DNA of 32,491 nt from contig MNEG01000054.1 of NCBI GenBank assembly GCA_001917585.1, positions 1 to 32,491 on the forward strand, read 5' to 3'. Origin of the DNA: Candidatus Rokubacteria bacterium 13_1_40CM_68_15 (GTDB lineage: Bacteria > Methylomirabilota > Methylomirabilia > Rokubacteriales > CSP1-6). How positions within the stretch are numbered: position 1 is the first letter of the stretch; each line of letters opens with the position of its first letter. The position numbers were made by a program, and so were the translations under genes. The notes under the pieces were generated by a model, which worked only from the letters and a program-made list of their open reading frames with translations, was not told the DNA's origin and did no database searches. Positions 26,019-32,491 of this stretch are shown one piece after another.

Positions 26019-26401
26019 CGGCGGCGGCCGATCCGCGCGCGCTCATGGTCGTCGCGATCGGTAACCGGCGGGTGGCGGTGAAGGGCGACGAGGTCGCGGA
26101 GATCGCGCGGATCGCGGTCGTGACCCCGGTGCCCTGCGACGACCCGGCGATTCTCGGCGTCGCGCTGCATCGTGGCCGCATCGTGCCGCTCGTGGATCTG
26201 CGTCGCCGACTGGGCGACGGCGCCACGGGCTTGCCGCCATTCCTCTGTCTCTTCACCCAGAGCGGTGGGGCGGACATCGGAGTGCCTATCGACTCCGTGC
26301 TGGAATTCGGCCCGGCCGACGGCTCGCGGGTGCCCGAGGGTGTCACCTTCGTGGACTTCTCGACGCTTGCGGCGGGCGATGGCGCGGCTGCTGCTCATTG
26401 A
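26015..26401 (+). CDS. Minimal CheW-like protein
   Basis: At 128 aa this is shorter than a normal CheW. It shows AIGNRRVAVKGDEVAEIARIA, then ILGVALHRGRIVPLVDLRRRLG, which matches the conserved CheW loop and strand, and ADIGVPIDSVLEF. The last strand-helix unit is abbreviated. The ATG at 26015 overlaps the preceding stop (ATGA). The last 23 bases overlap the start of the pseudo-receiver gene. It probably binds CheA or receptor, but the truncation could make it a modulator rather than a coupler. Confidence 0.78.
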   Translation: MTAAADPRALMVVAIGNRRVAVKGDEVAEIARIAVVTPVPCDDPAILGVALHRGRIVPLVDLRRRLGDGATGLPPFLCLFTQSGGADIGVPIDSVLEFGPADGSRVPEGVTFVDFSTLAAGDGAAAAH

Positions 26402-27146
26402 TCCCGATCGCGGCACCGTGGCCGCGCTGCAGAAGGCGCTGGCCGTGGCCGGGCTCACCGACGTGTCCGCCGTGATCAGCGGCTCGTTCGCGCTGACCAT
26501 GCTCGAGCGCGACCGCCCCGATCTCATCGTGAGCCGCGCTCGCATCCCCGACATCGACGGCTACGAGCTCTGCGGCATCGTGCGCAGCGACCCCGAGTTC
26601 ACCGGCGTCCTCTTCGTCGTGCTGGCCGATGCCGAGGACGAGGTGCCGACGGGAGCCTTCCAGGAGGGCGGCGCCGATCGGATCCTCGTCGGCGCGTTCT
26701 CGCCGGAGACGATCGTGACCGAGGTCCGGAGTCTCCTGGCCGCGCGCACGACCCCCGAGCCCGAGCCGGCACCGGCGGCGGCGCCCCAGGGGCTGCGCGG
26801 CTCACTCGACGTCATGGATCTGGCCGAGGTGGCCCAGGCCATCGCGCTCGGTGGCAAGACGGGACATCTGGTCCTCGCGCTGGCCTCCGGGGAAGGCACG
26901 GTGTTCTTCGACCGCGGGCGCATCGTCCATGCGGAGTTCGGACGGCTCGTCGGGGAGCCGGCGTTCACGGCCCTGGTGGTGACGTCGCATCGCGAGCCCG
27001 GCGGCACGTTCTGCTTCAACCCGATGGAGGGCGCCACCTCGTTCCAGCGAACGATCGAGCGCAGCGTGGAATCGCTGCTCCTGAGCACCGCGGCCGGGAT
27101 CGACGAAGGCCGGGCCGGTACCGCCGCCGGCGTGTCGAGCAACTAG
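26379..27146 (+). CDS. Pseudo-receiver fused to DUF4388 (PATAN-type) domain
   Basis: The product is 255 aa. Residues 1-120 have the receiver fold (ARLLLIDPDRG, then DIDGYELCGIVRSDPEF). The phospho-acceptor position is Arg53 (DLIVSRARIP) and the invariant Lys position is Gly105 (ILVGAF), so it cannot be phosphorylated in the usual way. After an acidic proline-alanine linker (about 126-138), residues 139-232 match DUF4388/PATAN: GLRGSLDVMDLAEVAQAIALGGKTG, GTVFFDRGRIVHAEFG, GEPAFTALV. These domains are known mainly from response regulators near GTPase and gliding or pilus genes. I chose the ATG at 26379 because the receiver fold starts there. Interaction partners are unknown. Confidence 0.85.
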   Translation: MARLLLIDPDRGTVAALQKALAVAGLTDVSAVISGSFALTMLERDRPDLIVSRARIPDIDGYELCGIVRSDPEFTGVLFVVLADAEDEVPTGAFQEGGADRILVGAFSPETIVTEVRSLLAARTTPEPEPAPAAAPQGLRGSLDVMDLAEVAQAIALGGKTGHLVLALASGEGTVFFDRGRIVHAEFGRLVGEPAFTALVVTSHREPGGTFCFNPMEGATSFQRTIERSVESLLLSTAAGIDEGRAGTAAGVSSN

Positions 27147-27158
27147 GAGGAAGGGATC

Positions 27159-28124
27159 ATGCCGAAGGTCCTGGTCGTGGACGACAGCCTCAGCGTGCGG
27201 AAGGTGGTGGAGAAGGCGCTGACGGGGCGAGGCGTCGAGGTCCTGTCGGCCGCGACCGGCACCGAGGCGATGGAGCGGATCGAGCAAGAGCGGCCCGACA
27301 TCGTCGTCTGCGACGTGATCCTGCCCGACAAAGACGGGTACCAGGTGTGCGAGTTCGTGCGCGCTCACCCGGCGGTCGCTCGGATCCCTGTGCTCCTGAT
27401 CTCCGGCGTGGTGAACAGCACGGTGCTGGCGCGCGCGGCCGAGGTGCAGTCCAACGACGTCATGTTCAAGCCGTTCGCCGCCGAGGAGCTGGTGCGGAAG
27501 ATCGACAGTCTCCTCGGTTCGCGTGTGATCGCTGCCGCGCCCACGCCGTCCGCGCCGCCGCCGACACCACGCGCGAGCAGCATGGCGCCCCCGCCGATGC
27601 CGGAACGCGCGCCGGCGCTGCCGCCCCCACCGCCGCCGCCCCCACCGCCCCCGCCGCCGCCCCCCGCGCCGCCGCCGCCGCGCACGGTCGCGCCGGAGTC
27701 ACGGCGCGCGGCCAGCGGTCGTGCCGCCGCGGAGCCGATGGCCGTTCTGGAGGTCAGCGAGGAGGCCTCGGGCAGCGATTTAAAGTCGCGACTCGAAGCA
27801 CTGTGCACAACGCCCGGCGTGCGGCTGGCCGCGCTCGCCGATCGCGAGGGGTTCCTCATCGAGTCGGCCGGCGACCTCGCCCTCGATGCCGAGGTCGCCG
27901 CCGCGCTCAGCGCCTGCGTCGCGGAGTCGTCAAACGGGATCGGCCGCGATCTCGCTCAAGGGGGGCTGCTCGGGATGATCCTCGAATATCAGCATGGCAT
28001 GCTGCTCTTGCACGCAGTCGGCCGCTCGGCGCTCCTCGCCGTGGTCGTGGCCGACGCCGCCGCCCTTGGCAAGGCGCGCTACGTCGTCAGGAAGGCGCTG
28101 CCCGACCTGGAGCGGGCGCTCTGA
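27159..28124 (+). CDS. Response regulator with polyproline linker and roadblock output domain
   Basis: The product is 321 aa. Residues 1-120 form a complete receiver (D8-D9, D52, S82, K104). Residues 128-185 are a low-complexity linker with 15 consecutive prolines, one alanine and four more prolines. Residues 205-321 form a roadblock/LC7 domain: LKSRLEALCTTPGVRLAALADREGFLIESAG, then GMILEYQHGMLLLHAVG. TAGGAGGAAGGG upstream supports the ATG at 27159. A phosphorylatable receiver joined to a GTPase-regulator fold suggests that CheA phosphorylation changes MglA or roadblock assembly. Such a long proline run normally needs EF-P for translation. The stop overlaps the next gene by one base (TGATG). 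Confidence 0.88.
   Translation: MPKVLVVDDSLSVRKVVEKALTGRGVEVLSAATGTEAMERIEQERPDIVVCDVILPDKDGYQVCEFVRAHPAVARIPVLLISGVVNSTVLARAAEVQSNDVMFKPFAAEELVRKIDSLLGSRVIAAAPTPSAPPPTPRASSMAPPPMPERAPALPPPPPPPPPPPPPPPAPPPPRTVAPESRRAASGRAAAEPMAVLEVSEEASGSDLKSRLEALCTTPGVRLAALADREGFLIESAGDLALDAEVAAALSACVAESSNGIGRDLAQGGLLGMILEYQHGMLLLHAVGRSALLAVVVADAAALGKARYVVRKALPDLERAL
27621..27680 (+). repeat. CCN codon run encoding 15 prolines, Ala, 4 prolines
   Basis: Fifteen CCN codons in a row (CCG, CCC and CCA mixed), one GCG, then four CCG codons lie in the linker of the receiver-roadblock gene. The mixed codons suggest selection for proline rather than recent slippage, although such a tract is prone to length change and to sequencing error. 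The frame is open on both sides. Confidence 0.9.
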
Positions 28125-30433
28125 TGGCCGCGCGGAGATCGGTGTTCTCGTCGCTCCTGTTCGGCCTGGTGGTCTACGGCGGCGGCGCCTTCGCCGTGTT
28201 GCGGTTCGATCTGTGGCAGCTGGTGGGGGCGCCGATCTCGCTGGCCCCGATGCACGCGTTCGTCGCGCCCGTGGGGTTCTACGTCTTCCTCGCCGTGATC
28301 GCCCTGGTCCGTCGCGTGGGCCTGCGCGCGCTGGGCATTCTGCTCGGTCGCTGTGCGCTCCATGTCATGCTCGTGATCGCCACCGCCGCCGTGCTCGTCA
28401 CGGTCCTGGGCATGCCCGCGGAACGCGCAGTGGGTCTGGCCGTCATCGATCTGCCTCCGCTGGTCGGCCTGCAGATGCTCGCCGTCGCGATGAGTCTCGC
28501 GCCGCTCGCGGTACCCAGGCCGCGGTCCCGCCAGGCGAAGAGCAAGCGCGCCGACGAGCGTACTCCCGAACGGACGCGCCCGTCGGCCGCGACCACCGTT
28601 CACGCGCACCCGCCAGCGCCGGTCGTCGCGCCTCCGCCCGCGCATCCCGTCAGGACGGAAGTGGTGACGCCGCGGGCAGCGGCGCCGATCGCCACGTCGC
28701 CCGTTGTCACGCATCCTCCCGTCGTCACCGCGCCTCCTGTCGTCACGCATGCTCCCGTCGTGACCCCGCCTCCGGTCGTCACGCCGCCAGCGGTCACGCC
28801 GCCGTTTGTCACGTCGCCGCCGGTCGCAACAGCGGCGCCACCGTCCGCCCGGAATGAAGGGGCACGGCGCGAGGAGCCCACCGTCCCGCCGGTCCAGGCT
28901 CCCGTGCCGCGCCCCGAAGCTCCCGCTCGACCGGCCGCATCAGAGCCGGCCGAGGAGATGGTGCGCATCTCCTTCGACCGCGTGGCGGCCCAGCTTCCCG
29001 CTGATGTGTTTCGTCTCCCGCTCGACCGGCTTGGCGCCAACCTCCTCGAGCCCGGCCACCTGCTCGTTCCGCGCCGCCTGCTCGCACCCCAGCTGGGCGA
29101 AGGTCGGGCGCGCGTGCAGTGGAGCATCGTCGCCGAACAGTTCCCCCGCCAGGCGATCACGGTCTCCGACGCGGACATCACGGCTCGGCTCCCCGAAGGG
29201 TCGTTGACACTGCCGCTCGATGAGGTGATCCGGCAGCTGCCGGGCGACGCCTTCACGCTGTCCTCTCCGATCGTCGACGTGCGCGGCATCGAGGACTTTC
29301 CGCCGCCGTTCCAGCCGCACGTCCCGCCGCCGTCCCAGGAGCGCCAGGGCGCACCGGTCGCCGATGTCGCGCGCCCGCTCACGCTCGAGAGCTTTGCCGA
29401 CGTCACTCGGAGACCTGAGCCCGAGCCCGAACCGCAGCCGGAGGTGGAGCCCGTCGCCGAGCGGGAACCGGAGCCTCTTCCCGTGATGTCAGAGACGATC
29501 GTCGTGACTGATCGTGAGGCTGTCGCTGAGCCCGAGATGGAACGCGAGCCGGAGCCCGAGCGAGTTCGGTTCGCCGACGCAACGGAGCGCGAAGTCGTGC
29601 CCGTGGCTCTCCACGAGCCGGAGCCGCCGCGGGTCTCGGCTCCGCTCATCGAGCGTCGCCGGCGAGCCGAGCCGAGCCGCGTGGCTGCGCTGCTGAAGCC
29701 GATCCTGAGCGCGCTCGAGGTTCAGGAGCAACGCGTCGGACGCCTCACCGTGCTCAGCGTGGCATCTCCCGAGCTGGCGGCGGACGCGGTGGTGGAGAGC
29801 GCGGCGGCACTGGCGCCGCTCCTCGACGATCGGCGGCTGCCGGCGGCGGCGACCCAGGCGACCGTCCGCGGCGCTCAGGGCACCCTCGTGCTGACGCCAC
29901 TCGGCGTGCTCGCCGATTCGGCTCCGCTGCTGGCCGTCGCCGTCGCACCGGGCTCGCCGCTGGCGTACCTCGAGCGCGTGGCGCTCCGCGCGGTCGAGGC
30001 CGGCGCCGTGAGTGCCCGACGTCCGAGCTCGATGAACGGTTACGGTGATGCCGGCGGCGACCTGCGCGACGCGGCGGTGCCGCCCCACGTCCGTACGCTC
30101 GGCGAATCCTTCCGGGCCTTCGGGCCGGTGGTGCCGACGGTCCTCCAGGATCGCTCGACGGCGCTGGTCTGCTACATGTTCCTGACGCCGGGGCTGCCGG
30201 CGCGGCCGCTCGCTCAGTATTCCCGGGACCTGCGCGACGCGATGCGCGGCAGCGCGCTCGGCCCGCTCGAATCGTTCATCCTCCGCATGGGTGAGGACCG
30301 ACTCGTGGTGAGGGAAATAGACGCCGGACGCGGCGCCGCCGCGCTCCTCGTCGCCGGCGGCGGCCCCGTGGACCGGCTGGGGCTGGCCCGGCTCGAGCTC
30401 GAGCGCGCGGTGACGCGCCTGGGAGCGCGCTGA
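28124..30433 (+). CDS. Membrane protein with 16-residue repeats and two roadblock-like domains
   Basis: I recognise no named family for this 769-aa protein. It has about four hydrophobic segments (near 7-28, 46-63, 75-95, 103-126). A basic Pro/Thr-rich stretch with PVVTxP repeats follows (193-235). Residues 287-383 hold about six 16-residue units of the type VAAQLPADVFRLPLDR. An acidic Pro/Glu-rich linker spans about 410-510. The last 250 residues contain two regions (about 519-630 and 656-769) with the helix-strand order of roadblock domains, for example GTLVLTPLGV plus PLLAVAVAPGSPLAYLERVAL, and DRLVVREIDAGRGAAALLVA. The ATG at 28124 overlaps the preceding TGA. mglA follows after ten bases, so it may anchor MglA regulators at the membrane. 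Confidence 0.75.
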   Translation: MAARRSVFSSLLFGLVVYGGGAFAVLRFDLWQLVGAPISLAPMHAFVAPVGFYVFLAVIALVRRVGLRALGILLGRCALHVMLVIATAAVLVTVLGMPAERAVGLAVIDLPPLVGLQMLAVAMSLAPLAVPRPRSRQAKSKRADERTPERTRPSAATTVHAHPPAPVVAPPPAHPVRTEVVTPRAAAPIATSPVVTHPPVVTAPPVVTHAPVVTPPPVVTPPAVTPPFVTSPPVATAAPPSARNEGARREEPTVPPVQAPVPRPEAPARPAASEPAEEMVRISFDRVAAQLPADVFRLPLDRLGANLLEPGHLLVPRRLLAPQLGEGRARVQWSIVAEQFPRQAITVSDADITARLPEGSLTLPLDEVIRQLPGDAFTLSSPIVDVRGIEDFPPPFQPHVPPPSQERQGAPVADVARPLTLESFADVTRRPEPEPEPQPEVEPVAEREPEPLPVMSETIVVTDREAVAEPEMEREPEPERVRFADATEREVVPVALHEPEPPRVSAPLIERRRRAEPSRVAALLKPILSALEVQEQRVGRLTVLSVASPELAADAVVESAAALAPLLDDRRLPAAATQATVRGAQGTLVLTPLGVLADSAPLLAVAVAPGSPLAYLERVALRAVEAGAVSARRPSSMNGYGDAGGDLRDAAVPPHVRTLGESFRAFGPVVPTVLQDRSTALVCYMFLTPGLPARPLAQYSRDLRDAMRGSALGPLESFILRMGEDRLVVREIDAGRGAAALLVAGGGPVDRLGLARLELERAVTRLGAR
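28700..28830 (+). repeat. Degenerate 15-18-base repeats encoding PVVTxP units
   Basis: Eight imperfect units of the form CCx-GTC-GTC-ACx (PVVTH, PVVTA, PVVTH, PVVTP, PVVTP, PAVTP, PFVTS, PPVAT) follow each other within the membrane-protein gene. They encode an extended Pro/Val/Thr spacer between the membrane helices and the downstream repeat module. Confidence 0.8.
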
Positions 30434-30443
30434 GGAGGCAGGC

Positions 30444-31052
30444 GTGTCGATCATCAATCACGCCGAGAAGGTCATCAACTTCAAGGTCGTGTATTACGGC
30501 CCAGGCGTGGCCGGCAAGACGGCGAACCTCCAGTACGTCCACAAGTCGTTGCCCCACACCAACAAGGGCAACATGGTGTCGCTCGCCACCGGCGACGACC
30601 GCACCATCTTCTTCGACTTCCTCCCGGTGTCGGCGCTCACCGTCCGCGGCTTCGAGACGCGATTCCAGCTCTACACGGTTCCCGGCCAGGTCCACTACAA
30701 CATGACGCGCCGGCTCGTCCTGCGCGGCGTCGACGCCATCGTGTTCGTGGCCGACTCGCAGTACGAGCGGTTGCCCGAGAACGTCGAAAGCCTGAAGAAC
30801 CTCGACGAGAACCTGCGGCAGTATCAGTCCTCGCTCGACGAGATCCCTTACGTCATCCAGTACAACAAGCGCGACCTGCCGAACGTCGCGCCGATCGACT
30901 ACCTCGAGTACGTGCTGAACCGGGGCGCCCGGCGCGTGCCCTTCTTCGAGGCGGTCGCCGTCGAAGGCAAGGGTGTCTTCGACACCCTCAACACGGTCTC
31001 CCGCATGGTCCTCGCCGGCCAGTTCGGCGACGGCGGGAAGGGGGCAGCATGA
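30444..31052 (+). CDS. mglA: MglA-type Ras-like small GTPase
   Basis: This 202-aa GTPase has the P-loop GPGVAGKT (19-26), the G3 segment T78-V-P-G-Q82 and the G4 motif N141-K-R-D144. The Thr in place of the usual G3 Asp is a hallmark of the MglA family. Residue numbers G21, T78, Q82 and N141 coincide with those of Myxococcus MglA. The P-loop carries V22-A23 where many homologues have Leu-Cys. MglA switches between GDP and GTP states to set cell polarity and direct type IV pili or gliding motors. TGAGGAGG upstream supports the GTG at 30444. The stop overlaps the roadblock gene by ATGA. Confidence 0.95.
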   Translation: MSIINHAEKVINFKVVYYGPGVAGKTANLQYVHKSLPHTNKGNMVSLATGDDRTIFFDFLPVSALTVRGFETRFQLYTVPGQVHYNMTRRLVLRGVDAIVFVADSQYERLPENVESLKNLDENLRQYQSSLDEIPYVIQYNKRDLPNVAPIDYLEYVLNRGARRVPFFEAVAVEGKGVFDTLNTVSRMVLAGQFGDGGKGAA

Positions 31053-31537
31053 CGAAGGTGCGAGACATGGTCATCGAAGAAAACGATGCGACGCGCATCC
31101 GCGAGATCCTCCAACGGTTCCTGAGCGAGTCGGCCGCGCTGGAGGCGCTTCTCATCGACCGTAGCGGCCAGCTCCTCGCCATGGACGGCGTTGCCCGGGC
31201 GCTCGATACCGTCTCCATCTCCGCCCTCGCCGCCGCCGCGTTCAGCTCGACCAGCGCCATGGCCCAGCTCCTGGGTGAGACCGAGTTCACGGTGCTCTTC
31301 CACGAGGGCATGAAGCAGTCCATTCACGTCTCGACGGTGGACGAGGAGGCGATCCTGCTCGCCATCTTCGACGAGCGCACGACGGTGGGCATGGTCCGCC
31401 TGTTCGCCAAGGAAGCGGGCAAGGGGGTGGCTGCCGTGCTCGCCGAGACGCGCAGCCGTCCCAAGCGGACAGGCGAGTTCGCGACGCCGCTCCGGCCCGG
31501 GGAAGCCCGGCCGTCGTGGGAACCGCGCCTGCCCTAG
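31049..31537 (+). CDS. MglB-like roadblock/LC7 protein
   Basis: This 162-aa protein has a roadblock domain (about 15-125): RIREILQRFLSESAALEALLIDRSGQLLAMDG, EFTVLFHEGMKQSIHVSTV and EAILLAIFDERTTVGMVRLFAKEA. A charged, Pro-rich tail completes it (about 138-162). The length matches MglB, the GAP and nucleotide-exchange modulator of MglA. Myxococcus has mglB before mglA; here it follows and overlaps it by four bases. It is the best candidate among the window's roadblock proteins for the direct MglA GAP. The next gene starts six bases after its stop. Confidence 0.88.
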   Translation: MTKVRDMVIEENDATRIREILQRFLSESAALEALLIDRSGQLLAMDGVARALDTVSISALAAAAFSSTSAMAQLLGETEFTVLFHEGMKQSIHVSTVDEEAILLAIFDERTTVGMVRLFAKEAGKGVAAVLAETRSRPKRTGEFATPLRPGEARPSWEPRLP

Positions 31538-31543
31538 CCCTTC

Positions 31544-32491
31544 ATGCGTGACGACTCCATGCCCTCGCTGACCCCTGACCAGCGGCGCGAGCTCGGCCAG
31601 ACGGCCGAGGTCTTCGAGATGATCACCGAGGCCAACCCGGCCGACGTGAGCGCGCTCGAAGCTCTCGCGGAGATCTACGTCAAGCTCGGCGAGCGCGAGA
31701 AGCTGGCCAGCGTGACCGCCCGTCTGGTGCGTGCCCGACGCAATCCGGCCCCGCCGGCCGCCACGGCGTCGGCTCCTGCGGCGGCTCAGGCCCCCGCAGC
31801 GGCACCGGCGGCGGTGAGGACCGCGCCGCTGGCCGCCAAGCCCCCTGCGAAGGTGCCGGCCAAGCCGGTGGCGGTGCGAGCGGAGCCGCGCGCACGCCTC
31901 ATGCCGCTCGGTGACCTGCTCGTGGCCGGGGGCCTCATCACGCGCGACCAGCTGGCCCAGGCGCTGCGGAAGCAGAAGGGCTCCGGCGAGAAGCTGGGGT
32001 CGATTCTCGTACGGATGCACTTCATCAATGAGGATCAGCTCGCGGGCTTCCTCTCCCAGCAGTACGGCGTGCCGTCGATCACGCTGTCCTCGGTCAACGT
32101 GGATTCGAACGTCATCCAGCTGCTCCCGGGCGGCATCGCGCGGCGCTACGACCTCCTGCCGATCCAGCGCGACGGCGACAGCCTGACCGTCGCCATGGCC
32201 GACCCGGTCAACGTGCACGCCATCGACCACGTCACGTTCATCACCGGCCTGCGGGTGCTGCCCGTGGTGGCGGCCCAGGGCGCGATCCGCGAGGCCATCG
32301 AGAAGTATTACGAGAGCGGCATCGGTTCGGTGACGGAGGCGATGAACACGCTCTCGAGCGACCTCGAGGGCGTGGAGGTCGTGGACGAGGAAAACGACGG
32401 CCTGAAGATGGACGTCTTCGAGCTGAAGGAGTCGGCCGACGAGGCGCCGGTGGTGAAGCTGGTCAACATGGTGCTGGTCGACGCCATCCAG
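31544..32491 (+). CDS. pilB: PilB/GspE-type pilus assembly ATPase, N-terminal part
   Basis: The frame is open to the window edge (316 codons). Residues 1-62 look like a TPR-type helical hairpin (VFEMITEANPADVSALEALAEIYVKLGE). An Ala/Pro-rich linker (about 65-115) leads to the GspE/PilB N-terminal (MshEN) domain at about 118-265: PLGDLLVAGGLITRDQLAQAL, KLGSILVRMHFINEDQLAGFL, then PGGIARRYDLLPIQRDGDSLTVAMADP. Residue 316 lies just at the start of the ATPase core, APVVKLVNMVLVDAIQ. MshEN domains can bind c-di-GMP, but the Arg of the RLGxxL motif is Pro in the first copy and Lys in the second. I used the ATG at 31544; the ATG at 31559 is an alternative. It would power pilus extension under MglA control. 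Confidence 0.9.
   Translation, partial: MRDDSMPSLTPDQRRELGQTAEVFEMITEANPADVSALEALAEIYVKLGEREKLASVTARLVRARRNPAPPAATASAPAAAQAPAAAPAAVRTAPLAAKPPAKVPAKPVAVRAEPRARLMPLGDLLVAGGLITRDQLAQALRKQKGSGEKLGSILVRMHFINEDQLAGFLSQQYGVPSITLSSVNVDSNVIQLLPGGIARRYDLLPIQRDGDSLTVAMADPVNVHAIDHVTFITGLRVLPVVAAQGAIREAIEKYYESGIGSVTEAMNTLSSDLEGVEVVDEENDGLKMDVFELKESADEAPVVKLVNMVLVDAIQ

Overview
The window is a high-GC bacterial chromosome fragment with dense, overlapping operons and no RNA gene, CRISPR array or insertion sequence that I can see. MglA, roadblock proteins, a PilB-type ATPase, a Pil-Chp-like chemosensory set and an aromatic/N-heterocycle catabolic operon together suggest a Gram-negative soil lineage such as Methylomirabilota/Rokubacteria or a deltaproteobacterium-like group. 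This placement is inference, because no marker gene is present.

Left part (1-5126). A receiver-domain C-terminus cut by the window edge is followed by an orphan response regulator. Then come a 988-aa UvrD-type helicase fused to an Fe-S-cluster PD-(D/E)XK nuclease, a TrxC-type thioredoxin and a HugZ-like PNPOx/DUF2470 protein.

Catabolic block (5101-14802). A minus-strand operon runs from 12887 to 5101. In transcription order it encodes a NicX-like ring-cleavage dioxygenase, an RbsA-type ABC ATPase that has lost its first Walker A to a frameshifting deletion, an RbsC-type permease, an RbsB-type binding protein, a gentisate-1,2-dioxygenase-like cupin and a form-II CoxL-like molybdenum hydroxylase large subunit. 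An EthD protein and a TcuA-like flavoprotein diverge from it. The shared spacer holds a perfect GTCAA-C-TTGAC palindrome that supplies both putative -35 boxes. The likely theme is import and oxidative opening of an aromatic or hydroxypyridine compound.

Middle (14841-16591). An AlkB-family dioxygenase converges on a two-gene minus-strand unit, a TPR protein and a roadblock/LC7 protein.

Right part (16825-32491). A strong -24/-12 (sigma-54) promoter match stands before an apparently uninterrupted 15.6-kb plus-strand operon. Its order is PilH-like receiver, CheW, periplasmic binding protein, PilJ-like receptor, CheR, ChpA-like CheA with two Hpt domains and a receiver, CheB, CheW, CheW, pseudo-receiver-DUF4388, receiver-polyproline-roadblock fusion, a 769-aa membrane protein with 16-residue repeats and two roadblock-like domains, MglA, an MglB-like roadblock protein and the start of PilB/GspE. 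With the minus-strand pair next door, six roadblock-like modules surround a single MglA. The layout suggests a pathway from chemoreceptor to CheA, then to receivers fused to or adjacent to roadblock modules, then to the MglA switch and the pilus motor. The least familiar and most interesting parts are the membrane roadblock protein, the receiver-roadblock fusion and the pseudo-receiver-DUF4388 protein.
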